This document shows positions 51,809-59,970 of a DNA stretch of 64,000 nt, piece after piece; position 1 is the stretch's first letter, and every line of letters begins with the position of its first letter. The position numbers and the translations under genes are program-made. The stretch spans positions 78,291-142,290 of the forward strand of contig NZ_JBEHWS010000011.1 of assembly GCF_040239565.1 (NCBI RefSeq), in the 5' to 3' direction. Under the pieces are notes generated by a model. The model was not told where the DNA came from. It did no database searches and saw only the letters and a list, made by a program, of their open reading frames with translations. The DNA is from Fulvimarina sp040239565 (GTDB lineage: Bacteria; Pseudomonadota; Alphaproteobacteria; Rhizobiales; Rhizobiaceae).

Positions 51809-53239
51809 TCAAGCGTTCGAGCCGCCGTCTTCCGTCTTTGATTTCTTTTCGGTCTTCGCCTTCAATGTGTGGCCGGCCTTTTCCAGCCGAGTCCGGTCCT
51901 CTTCGCGCACCACTGCGCCCACGCCGAAATCGAGCGGATTGTCCTGCGCATAGCGCTTGCCGAGGCTCCAGGCGATCTCCGCCTTCTGGAGCTCCGCGCC
52001 GAGATAAAACGCATGGCCGATATCGTCGCCGACATCGATATGCGGAAAGAAGTCGAAGGCGTCTCGTTCGATTGCGTGGACATCCCGGTTGTAGAGATGA
52101 ATGCCCGTCTCACTCGTCTGGATGCGGTAGTTCCGGTCTTTCACGTCGGCCGCCATCTCGGCGACCTCCTGTGGTGTCGCCGCGAAGGGCCGGACGTCGT
52201 GAACCTGCGCAAGACCCGGCGCATAGCCGCGCGGCAGGGCATTGTCGCGCTTGGCCGCAAAGAGCATGCGCCGTGCGAGATCGTGCTCCGCGATCGTCTT
52301 TCGCGTGTGCGGGCTCACATGGACGATCAGCAGGTGGCCGATATCGAGTTCCGAACAGATGCCGAGCAGCATTGCCGTAATGCCGGACGTATCGGCATCG
52401 GTGAGCTCGGTCAGATTGCCGGTACCCATCAGCATCTCGATACCGGGATAGCGCTCCCGAACCTGGTGATAGCGCACCAGCGAGGCGGAGAAGCCGAAAT
52501 GGATCGGGTCCAGGATCGGGTCCGCCATGAAGCGGATGCCCATCGCCCTCGCCTTCTCGATCGCGCGGCCGAGTGAGGCCATATCGTGCGGCGCGGCCGG
52601 CACCAGCACCGGCATCACGTCGTATCCCTCCGCCAGATCGAGGGTCTCCTCGGTCAACGAGAGCACATGATCGGCCCCGGCGGCGATCGCGCGCCGCAAC
52701 TCATCGCGATCGGCGGAGTCGACGCTGACGGCAAAGCCATCCGCCTTCAGAGCGGCAATCGCCTCTTCCATGTGGTCGAAGGGGGTATCCGGCAGGCAAC
52801 CGAGATCGATGACGTCGGCGCCTTCGGCGCGCATCGGTTTGGCACGGGCGACGATCTCCTCCACCGAAAGCGCCGAGGCGTCGACGATCTCGGCGAAGAT
52901 GCGCATGGCGTGCTTCGAAAGGTCAGGCGGCGGCCCCTTGCGGCCGAGATGGGCCGGCAGATCGGCCAGCTCGTCCGGCCCTCGCTCGAAGGGAACGCCG
53001 AAACTCTTAGAAAGCCGGTCGAGATCCGCGCGGCAACGGCCCGGCAGCATGACGCGATCTGCTTCCACGGGCTTTTGCAAGCGCCGCTCGATGATGTCGC
53101 CTGTCGCAAGCGCTGCGACCTTCACGCCGATATCGGCGATCGCCCAGTCGAATTCCGTCTCACCGAGACCTTCGAGCAGGCGTTCGAGCCGGGGCCGGGC
53201 GAGATGCCCTGTCAGAAAGAGAATGCGTTCGCGCGCCAT
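51809..53239 (-). CDS. Dihydropteroate synthase-like protein (tetrahydromethanopterin type)
   Basis: A 476-residue protein with an N-terminal DUF6513-like domain (about 1-130) and a central TIM-barrel related to dihydropteroate synthase (about 140-400), including GADVIDLGCLPDTPFDHMEEAI, AVSVDSADRDELRRAIAAGADHVLSLT, VLVPAAP and MGTGNLTELTDADTSG. This long form is found in archaea and in methylotrophs, in pterin assembly for tetrahydromethanopterin. It is 34 bases upstream of the DUF447 gene. Confidence 0.88.
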   Translation of the reverse strand: MARERILFLTGHLARPRLERLLEGLGETEFDWAIADIGVKVAALATGDIIERRLQKPVEADRVMLPGRCRADLDRLSKSFGVPFERGPDELADLPAHLGRKGPPPDLSKHAMRIFAEIVDASALSVEEIVARAKPMRAEGADVIDLGCLPDTPFDHMEEAIAALKADGFAVSVDSADRDELRRAIAAGADHVLSLTEETLDLAEGYDVMPVLVPAAPHDMASLGRAIEKARAMGIRFMADPILDPIHFGFSASLVRYHQVRERYPGIEMLMGTGNLTELTDADTSGITAMLLGICSELDIGHLLIVHVSPHTRKTIAEHDLARRMLFAAKRDNALPRGYAPGLAQVHDVRPFAATPQEVAEMAADVKDRNYRIQTSETGIHLYNRDVHAIERDAFDFFPHIDVGDDIGHAFYLGAELQKAEIAWSLGKRYAQDNPLDFGVGAVVREEDRTRLEKAGHTLKAKTEKKSKTEDGGSNA

Positions 53240-53291
53240 GGACCGCTATGTCGGCGAAACCGGAAGCTTTGCCAAGCCCGATGATGCCGCT

Positions 53292-53945
53292 TCACTCCGC
53301 GGCGTGAGCCTCGACCGTATGAGTCTTTAGCGGCGGAACCGGAATCTCCTGACCGGGGACATCCCCCACAGCAAAACGCCGCGCCGCTGTCGCGAGATCG
53401 GCGGGGCCGGCCACGAAGAGCTGACTGCCGTGCGACACCATGGACGGAAATGCGTCGTCTACGACCGCCGCGCGCGACAGCGCATCGACTGTCGAATTTT
53501 CGGGCACATCGATCTGCTTGACCATGCATAGTCGAGCCGCGCCCAGTTGGTGCTGCAGCCATGCTGCGAGAGAATCGGATGTCACCGTCCAGTTCTGCGG
53601 GATTTCGCTGGTGCTCATCACCATTTTTCGCGGCAACCAGACCGGAATATCGCCTTTTTCGAGCGCGGCATGGATTTCGCCGATGCTTGCAGCCGCAACG
53701 AAACGTTGGGAAAGGTTGAGGAGCACGCATCCGAACTGCTCCATGGCGAGAACCGACATTTCGTGGGCGGTCGCGTCGTCATAACCCAACCGCGCCTGCA
53801 TCTTGCGGATGCCATCGGCAAAAGGACCGCCGCCGGGCACAACCACCGTCGGCTCCGTCGCCTGTTCGATCGCCTTGATCCATTGCTGGAGATTAGGAGA
53901 GCGGACCGTACTGCCGCCGAGCTTGACCAACGAAACATGTTTCAT
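53292..53945 (-). CDS. mfnE: MfnE-like amino-acid-kinase-fold kinase of methanofuran synthesis
   Basis: A 217-residue kinase of the amino-acid-kinase fold. It starts KHVSLVKLGGSTVRS, has VVVPGGGPFADGIRKMQ, MVMSTSEIPQNWTVTSDSLAAWLQHQLGAARLCMVKQID and ends in a Pro-rich tail. In archaea MfnE phosphorylates (aminomethyl)furan-methyl phosphate; methylotrophic bacteria carry related genes next to their methanofuran/tetrahydromethanopterin genes. ATG at 53945 follows GGGAG by 8 bases. It lies between the fusion gene and the pteroate-synthase-like gene. Confidence 0.82.
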   Translation of the reverse strand: MKHVSLVKLGGSTVRSPNLQQWIKAIEQATEPTVVVPGGGPFADGIRKMQARLGYDDATAHEMSVLAMEQFGCVLLNLSQRFVAAASIGEIHAALEKGDIPVWLPRKMVMSTSEIPQNWTVTSDSLAAWLQHQLGAARLCMVKQIDVPENSTVDALSRAAVVDDAFPSMVSHGSQLFVAGPADLATAARRFAVGDVPGQEIPVPPLKTHTVEAHAAE

Positions 53946-54008
53946 TCGCACGCACTCCCTTACGCCACTTACTGTACAATCCTTGCGAGCCTCGAGCGTG
54001 TCCCGCAA

Positions 54009-54022
54009 TAACGAGATCGTTA
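54009..54022 (-). promoter_or_regulatory. Palindrome TAACGA-N2-TCGTTA upstream of mfnE
   Basis: Perfect 6-base arms around GA, 64 bases before the mfnE start and inside the 130-base gap between the mfnB-folB fusion gene and mfnE. It is a candidate operator; no regulator can be assigned. Confidence 0.3.
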
Positions 54023-54075
54023 CAACATTTTAGGCGTCTAAGGGAACTGGTCTTTGGCTATATTTACTTCGCGCT

Positions 54076-55161
54076 CTACGCGCGGCGGACGATCTCGACG
54101 CCCACGGCACCCGGTCCCAAACCGAGCTTTTCGACTCGAATCGTGACCTGACGAACCCTGCGATCCTTCAGCAGCGTGCCGGCAAGCCGTGTGGCAAGCT
54201 CTTCCACGAGGATCGTATGGCCGCGTTCGGCCAAGGCCTTAATCGCGTCGATGATCACATCGTAGGAATAGACATCGGCCATGGTCTCGGCGCTGGCCGG
54301 GATCGGATCGACGATCGCTTCAACGGAAAATCGGATATCCTGGCGGCGTCCGTACTCATGGGCATATGCGCCGATCTCCAGCGGAATGACCAAGTCCTTC
54401 ACGAAGACGCGGTCGCCCGTGACCGCCTCGTCCCTCGATGCGACGTCGGCAGCTGCGGAAGCACTCGCCTCTCCGTCACCCCTGCGAAAATCTCCGGTAA
54501 TGAGCGCAGCGATTTCCCCCACGCGTCCCTCATCGACCTCTGCATCGCGGCCGCCGGCGGTCAACGCGCCGCGGAAGCCGAGGAAGTCAGGAGTGAGCGG
54601 GCTGAGACGCGGAATATCCGGCGCTTCGAGGGAGCCCGCCAGCCCCACCATCAGATTGTGTTCTCTCGCTCTGGCAACGAATTCCTGAAGTCGCGCGGAC
54701 GAGAGATGGCGCGTCAGACCGCCGGCGCTTTTTTCCATCGTGTCGAGCATAACGCCCGAAAAACCGACTTTCGCCAATTTGCCCAGAATGCCGAAATCCG
54801 GCACCTGATCGGCAAAGAGGACGGCGATAAGAAGGCAGCGATCACTATAGTCCGCAGCCGCTTCGACGACCGCCTCGGTCGCCTCACTGCTTGCCGGGAA
54901 AAGACCGATCTTTACGAAATCGGCTTCGAGCCGCGGCTCGATCGCAGCGCGAACGGCCTCCGGCTCCATCGGGCAGTTGCCCGCGACAGCCGAAACCGGG
55001 CGCCTTCCACCGACCGCCGCGATCGTCTGTTCGATCAGTTCCGGTGAAACGGCGCCGAGCGCTCCATCCGCCGGGTTCTTCAGGTCGATGATGTCTGCCC
55101 CGCCACGAAGCGCGACGAGCGCCTCGTCCGGGCCGGATACGCTGGCGAGAAATCTGATCAA
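54076..55161 (-). CDS. MfnB-FolB fusion: (5-formylfuran-3-yl)methyl phosphate synthase plus dihydroneopterin-aldolase-like domain
   Basis: A 361-residue two-domain protein. Residues 1-235 match MfnB: IRFLASVSGPDEALVALRGG, IIDLKNPADGALGAV with the Schiff-base Lys28, VSAVAGN, FVKIGLF and VMLDT. Residues 250-361 match FolB: DRVFVKDLVIPLEIGAYAHE, VEELATRLAG with its Glu, and EKLGLGPGAVGVEI. The first makes the furan precursor of methanofuran, the second acts on pterins, so one chain serves both C1-carrier pathways. The TTG start at 55161 overlaps the upstream stop (TTGA). Confidence 0.85.
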   Translation of the reverse strand: MIRFLASVSGPDEALVALRGGADIIDLKNPADGALGAVSPELIEQTIAAVGGRRPVSAVAGNCPMEPEAVRAAIEPRLEADFVKIGLFPASSEATEAVVEAAADYSDRCLLIAVLFADQVPDFGILGKLAKVGFSGVMLDTMEKSAGGLTRHLSSARLQEFVARAREHNLMVGLAGSLEAPDIPRLSPLTPDFLGFRGALTAGGRDAEVDEGRVGEIAALITGDFRRGDGEASASAAADVASRDEAVTGDRVFVKDLVIPLEIGAYAHEYGRRQDIRFSVEAIVDPIPASAETMADVYSYDVIIDAIKALAERGHTILVEELATRLAGTLLKDRRVRQVTIRVEKLGLGPGAVGVEIVRRA

Positions 55162-55781
55162 GGCCGGTTCTCGAGCTGTTCCTTGAGCACGTTGTCGAAG
55201 AGGTAATCTATGCCGCGCTCCCAGCTTTGATCCGTGTTGGAACGGATATCGGCACTTCCCCGTGCGATCTGCTTGCGACTTTCGACGTCGTAGACATAGG
55301 CGTTGATGTTGAGGATCAGGTTGGACACCTTCTGGACCGTTCCGAATACTGCAATTTCGGCCCCCAGATCTTCCGCAAAGGTCAGGCCGCAATTCCCGCA
55401 GGACTGAAGATTGACGCCCGCCACCTGTTCGTCGGCGGAGGACGTGTCGATGACGTCGTATCCCGACAAAATCCCGAAGTCTTCCCGCAGCATCGGCGCC
55501 AATTTTGCAAGACGCGCCGTCTCATCAGGGTTCTCGCCCATCATGTCGCCTTCGAGGCTGGAGTCGATCAGCTCGAAGGGGAAGATCGCAACCTTTTGCG
55601 CCTCGCCCGTGGACGCGGCTTCGGCCTCCGCCGATGAAGCGCTTTGTCCCGCCGTCGTTTCGGCCGAACCGTCGTTCTGCGCCACCGCAGGTGCGGCGAG
55701 AAGAACGGCAGCCGTTGCGACAACGGGAAAAATTCCAGCTTGCCTTGGCCTCAAGGCTTCAAGAACATGACTGTAAAACAT
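55158..55781 (-). CDS. DUF3280/DUF2380-like exported protein
   Basis: A 207-residue exported protein. A signal peptide ends AVAQ near residue 35; an acidic Ser/Ala/Glu linker (36-62) leads to QKVAIFPFELIDSSLEGDM, LREDFGILSGYDVIDTS, the CGNCGLTFAEDLGAEIAVFGTVQKVSN block and YVYDVESRKQIARGSADIRSNTDQSW. This pattern is the DUF2380/DUF3280 type, in my memory associated with PQQ-dependent alcohol oxidation genes. Its stop overlaps the MfnB-FolB start. Confidence 0.78.
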   Translation of the reverse strand: MFYSHVLEALRPRQAGIFPVVATAAVLLAAPAVAQNDGSAETTAGQSASSAEAEAASTGEAQKVAIFPFELIDSSLEGDMMGENPDETARLAKLAPMLREDFGILSGYDVIDTSSADEQVAGVNLQSCGNCGLTFAEDLGAEIAVFGTVQKVSNLILNINAYVYDVESRKQIARGSADIRSNTDQSWERGIDYLFDNVLKEQLENRP

Positions 55782-55908
55782 GAAAAATTGTCTCCCGGAG
55801 CGGTGCCCACCGCTTCGTGCCATAGGTTTAACGCGCATCGCGCGGCGATCAAATTGAAATGGCGACGGGCGGAAGCCATGAAAAGAGTGTGGAGGGACGC
55901 GTAAAACC

Positions 55909-57204
55909 ATGTCCAGAAGACCAAAGACCGAGTTCATACGGTCCGCCCTGATTTCGAGCTCGCTCGCCCTGTCGCTGGCGCTCGCAGCTGGACCGGCGGC
56001 GGCACAGGACAGCACCGAGACGTCCCCCGCCGATGAGCCCAGCTCAGCTTCGGAGCCGACCGCTGCGACGACCGGAAACCAGCAGCAGCTTTCCGAGGTC
56101 AAGATCGGCTATCTCAGAACCTACGAACCGACGCTGGCTCTCTCGGTCCTCGATATCCCGCCCGAGGATATCGGCGTTGCCGGCGCAAAGGTCGGCATCG
56201 ACGACAACGACACCACCGGTTCCTTCATGGGCCAGAAATTCACGCTGGACGTGGTGTCCCTGACACCGGGCGACGACGTAGCGCCGGCCGCCCAGGAAAT
56301 GCTCGACGCCGGCGTCCACTACATCGTCACCGATCTCAACGCCGAAGATACTCTGAAGGTCGCCGACATCGCGGCCGAAGAGAAAGCCCTCGTCTTCAAT
56401 GCCGGGGCTCTCGACACGCGGCTTCGCGACGAGGACTGCCGCGCCAACATGCTCCACACAGCCCCGTCTTACGCCATGCTGACGGACGGGCTCGCGCAGT
56501 ATCTCATGTGGAAGCAGTGGCGGAACTGGGCGCTGGTCGCCGGCGAGCATGAACAGGACAAGCTCTTCGCCGATTCCATGCGGCGCTCGGCGACGAAGTT
56601 CGGTGGCAATATCGTCGGCGAAAAAACCTTCGAGGACACCGGAGGCGCCCGGGCCACGGATTCCGGACAGGCTCTTGTCCAACGACAGCTCCCGGTTTTC
56701 CTGCAGGAGCTGCCGGACCACGAAGTGCTGCTCGTCGCCGACGAATCCGAAGTCTTCGGTTCCTACGTGCCGTGGCGCACATGGATCCCCCGCCCCGTCG
56801 CGGGAACCGCCGGCCTGACGCCCGGCTCGTGGCATCCGGCAAGCGAACAATGGGGCGGTGCGCAGATCCAGAACCGTTTCGAGGATGCATCGGGCCGGCG
56901 CATGGAATCAAAGGACATGCAGGCCTGGACAGCGGTCCGCGTGGTTGGCGAAGCGGCCTCCCGCACCCAGTCGACTGAGCCGGACGTGCTCGACGCGTTC
57001 ATCAAGTCCGAGGACTTCACGGTTGCGGCCTTCAAGGGCCAGCGCCTGACATTTCGCGACTGGAACTGGCAGCTGCGCCAGCCGGTGCTGCTCGGCACGG
57101 AAGAGTCCGTCGTCACGGCCTCGCCGCAGGAGGGCTTTCTGCATCAGGTCTCGAACCTCGACACGCTGGGTCTCGACCGGCCGGAAAGCGCCTGCTCGTT
57201 CTGA
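55909..57204 (+). CDS. PQQ-alcohol-dehydrogenase-associated ABC-type binding protein
   Basis: Periplasmic binding protein of 431 residues, of the branched-chain-amino-acid-binding fold named for PQQ-dependent alcohol dehydrogenase systems. Signal peptide ends AAAQ; residues 34-60 form an acidic linker; then QLSEVKIGYLRTYEPTLALSVLDI, GSFMGQKFTLDVVS, AGVHYIVTDLNAEDTLKVAD, EALVFNAGALDTRLRDEDCRANMLHTAPSYAMLTDGLAQYLMWKQW are visible. The rest of the expected export/ABC genes are not in the window. Divergent from the DUF3280-like gene across 127 bases. Confidence 0.82.
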   Translation: MSRRPKTEFIRSALISSSLALSLALAAGPAAAQDSTETSPADEPSSASEPTAATTGNQQQLSEVKIGYLRTYEPTLALSVLDIPPEDIGVAGAKVGIDDNDTTGSFMGQKFTLDVVSLTPGDDVAPAAQEMLDAGVHYIVTDLNAEDTLKVADIAAEEKALVFNAGALDTRLRDEDCRANMLHTAPSYAMLTDGLAQYLMWKQWRNWALVAGEHEQDKLFADSMRRSATKFGGNIVGEKTFEDTGGARATDSGQALVQRQLPVFLQELPDHEVLLVADESEVFGSYVPWRTWIPRPVAGTAGLTPGSWHPASEQWGGAQIQNRFEDASGRRMESKDMQAWTAVRVVGEAASRTQSTEPDVLDAFIKSEDFTVAAFKGQRLTFRDWNWQLRQPVLLGTEESVVTASPQEGFLHQVSNLDTLGLDRPESACSF

Positions 57205-57219
57205 CGGATTTGGCGGTCG

Positions 57220-58401
57220 CTATTCGGCGACCGTCCTCGCCTTCTCTGCGATCGCCTTTCCGGCGGCGACACCTGAAGCCCAGGCCCACTGAAAATTATA
57301 GCCGCCGAGCCAGCCCGTGACATCGACCGCTTCGCCAATGGCGTAGAGGCCGGGCACGGACCGCGCTTCCATGGTCTTGGACGAGAGCTCGTCCGTATCG
57401 ATCCCGCCGGCGGTGACTTCGGCCTTGGCAAACCCCTCGGTGCCGGACGGTCGGAAGGCCAGCGCAGTCAGGGTCTCCGCCGCCAGCTCCAGTTCGGCAT
57501 CGGCGCAGTCACCGAGCCGCTTTTCGAGGCCGATTCTGGACGCCAGCGCGTCTGCGAGCCGGTTGGGCAGGAATTCCGAAAACGCGGCCTTGAGGCCAGC
57601 CTTGGGCATCGTCCGCTTGGCCGTCTTCAGCCTCTCGGCTGCCTTTGGATCGAGGCAGAGCGCGATCTGATCGCCCGGTTTCCAATAGGACGAAATCTGT
57701 AGGATTGCCGGCCCTGAGAGGCCCTTGTGCGTAAAGAGCACCGCCTCTTCGAAGCTGACATCGCCCGCACTTGCGACAGCGGGACAGGCAACGCCGGAAA
57801 TTTCTCGAAACAGCTGCTCGTTCCTGCCGAGGGTGAGCGGGACCAGCGCCGGGCGCGGCGTGACCACATCGAGCCCAAAGCGTTCTGCGATCTCGTAGGC
57901 GACCCCCGTCGCGCCCATTTTCGGGATCGACGGCCCGCCGGTCGCGATCACGAGGTTGCGTGCGCTGTCGCGGCCAAGCGTGAAGCGCCCATCGGCATGG
58001 CCTATCGAACCGATATCGGTTCCGAGCCTGACCTCGACACCACCACGCGCGCATTCGGCGAGCAGCAAACCGACGATCTGCCGCGCCGAACCATCGCAGA
58101 AGAGCTGGCCAAGCGTCTTTTCGTGCCAGGCGATCCGGTGCTTCTCGACGAGCGCCAGAAAATCCCACTGGGTATAACGCTTCAGCGCGGACTTCATGAA
58201 ATGCCGGTTTTCCGACAGAAAGCAGCCGGGCTCGACATTCATGTTCGTGAAATTGCAGCGCCCGCCGCCAGAGATCAGGATTTTCTTACCGGGCTCGCTG
58301 GCATGGTCGAGGACGAGCACCTTCGCGCCCGCCTGACCAGCCGTCGCGGCAGCCATAAGCCCCGCACCCCCCGCGCCGAGTATGATGGCGTCGTAATTCA
58401 T
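57220..58401 (-). CDS. HI0933/BaiN-type flavoprotein
   Basis: A 393-residue NAD(P)/FAD-dependent oxidoreductase of the HI0933 family. The FAD dinucleotide motif is MNYDAIILGAGGAGLMAAATAGQAGAKVLVLDH at the N-terminus, ISGGGRCNFTNMN follows and the C-terminus carries GLYAIGEAVDVTGWLGGYNFQWAWASG. A longer frame upstream has no coding character, so the ATG at 58401 is used. Function in the family is poorly known; some members reduce bile-acid intermediates. Convergent with the preceding gene, 15 bases apart. Confidence 0.88.
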   Translation of the reverse strand: MNYDAIILGAGGAGLMAAATAGQAGAKVLVLDHASEPGKKILISGGGRCNFTNMNVEPGCFLSENRHFMKSALKRYTQWDFLALVEKHRIAWHEKTLGQLFCDGSARQIVGLLLAECARGGVEVRLGTDIGSIGHADGRFTLGRDSARNLVIATGGPSIPKMGATGVAYEIAERFGLDVVTPRPALVPLTLGRNEQLFREISGVACPAVASAGDVSFEEAVLFTHKGLSGPAILQISSYWKPGDQIALCLDPKAAERLKTAKRTMPKAGLKAAFSEFLPNRLADALASRIGLEKRLGDCADAELELAAETLTALAFRPSGTEGFAKAEVTAGGIDTDELSSKTMEARSVPGLYAIGEAVDVTGWLGGYNFQWAWASGVAAGKAIAEKARTVAE

Positions 58402-58525
58402 TCTCGCAGCATCACGTCGTCGATCCTCATCTCCGCTGCCTTCGCGCAAAATCGGCAGACGCGAAAGATGCGCCAGCCGGTTCAGCGCGAAATTCGCCGG
58501 ACGCTCGCCTCCGGCAAAGGGTCGC

Positions 58526-59944
58526 ATGTCTCGTAAATCCGATGGCAAGGCCGCAGAGTCGCGCCAGTTCTTTGGAAAGTCTCGCACTGGAACCCAGACC
58601 ATGCCGCCCAGAGATCGAACGCCGAGAGAGCGCCCTATTCCGAGCAGCCGATTTTCGCGGCTGACGCGGTTCGGCGGCATGGCCGGAGGTCTTGCAGGAA
58701 ATGTGCTTCTGGAAGGTGCCGGACGCCTTGCCAGCGGACAGCGACCGCGCCTCGCAGATCTCCTGCTGACACCCGGCAACGTCAAGCGCGTCACGGATCA
58801 GCTCTCCGAACTGCGTGGCGCCGCGATGAAGCTTGGCCAGCTTGTTTCGATGGATGACGGCGATTTCCTGCCGCCGGAACTCGCCGAGATCATGGGCCGC
58901 CTGCGTGCTGATGCCGACCCGATGCCGAAAGCGCAGCTGGAGGCCGTGCTCGCACGCAATTGGGGCCGAGACTGGCGCAAGCGGTTCGAATATTTTCAAG
59001 ACCGCCCCATCGCGGCGGCCTCGATCGGACAGGTACACCGCGCCCTCACTCATGATGGCCGCGATCTCGCAATCAAGGTGCAATATCCCGGCATCGTCCG
59101 CTCGATCGACAGCGACGTTGACAATGTCGCGACGCTTCTGAAGATGACCGGGTTGATCCCGCGCCAACTCGATGTCTCACCACTTCTGAATGAGGCCAAG
59201 TGCCAGCTTCACGAAGAGGCCGACTACGAACACGAGGCGGAATGCCTCAACCGGTTCCGCGAACTTCTCAAGGACGATCCGCGCTTCCTTCTACCGGCGG
59301 TCCACGATGATTTTTCGACCGGCGAAGTGCTCGCGATGACTTATCTCGACAGCGCGCCGATCGAGACACTTTTTACTGCGGATCAGGAAAGCCGGGATCG
59401 CACCGCTACGAGCCTCATCGAACTCGCCCTGAAAGAACTCTTCGTCTTCAGGACGATGCAGACCGATCCCAATCTCGCGAACTTTCGCGTCGAACGCCAT
59501 GCAAAGCCCGGCGAAGAGCGGATCGTCCTCCTCGATTTTGGCGCGACGCGGTCCTTTGCCGAAAAGCTGGTTGAAGATTGCAGGTCCCTGATGCGTGCCG
59601 CCCTTGCCGTTGACCGTCAGGCCGCCGACCACGCACTCGCGGATTTGGACCTCGTCAGCGACCGCGTCCCCGCCCCAAAACGCGCCCAGATACTCGATCT
59701 CTTCGAAATCGCCGCAAACCTCCTCGATCGGGGCTCCCGGTTCGACTTCGGTAAGGAGGAAATCTTCGAGACGATGCGCGAAGAGGGCATGAAACTCGCC
59801 GAGGACCGGCAGGTCTATCTCGTCCCGCCCGTCGATACGTTGTTCCTGCAACGCAAGTTCGGCGGCATCTATCTGATGTGCCTGCGCCTCCGCGCCCGCG
59901 TCGATGCGCGAGCGCTTCTGGAAGCACACGCGGCCGCAGGCTGA
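58526..59944 (+). CDS. UbiB/ABC1-family kinase-like protein
   Basis: Atypical kinase-like protein of 472 residues, related to UbiB/COQ8/AarF, proteins that support ubiquinone synthesis. Visible are the KxGQ motif MKLGQLVSMDDGDFLPPELA, AASIGQVHRA, the Ala-rich nucleotide segment IKVQYPGIVRSIDSDVDN and the metal-binding LLDFGATR. A basic N-terminal extension precedes the ABC1 region. Start 58526 is the longest plausible one; 58601 is also possible. Confidence 0.85.
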   Translation: MSRKSDGKAAESRQFFGKSRTGTQTMPPRDRTPRERPIPSSRFSRLTRFGGMAGGLAGNVLLEGAGRLASGQRPRLADLLLTPGNVKRVTDQLSELRGAAMKLGQLVSMDDGDFLPPELAEIMGRLRADADPMPKAQLEAVLARNWGRDWRKRFEYFQDRPIAAASIGQVHRALTHDGRDLAIKVQYPGIVRSIDSDVDNVATLLKMTGLIPRQLDVSPLLNEAKCQLHEEADYEHEAECLNRFRELLKDDPRFLLPAVHDDFSTGEVLAMTYLDSAPIETLFTADQESRDRTATSLIELALKELFVFRTMQTDPNLANFRVERHAKPGEERIVLLDFGATRSFAEKLVEDCRSLMRAALAVDRQAADHALADLDLVSDRVPAPKRAQILDLFEIAANLLDRGSRFDFGKEEIFETMREEGMKLAEDRQVYLVPPVDTLFLQRKFGGIYLMCLRLRARVDARALLEAHAAAG

Positions 59945-59970
59945 TCATGCCCCGACGGCTTCTCGATCAT

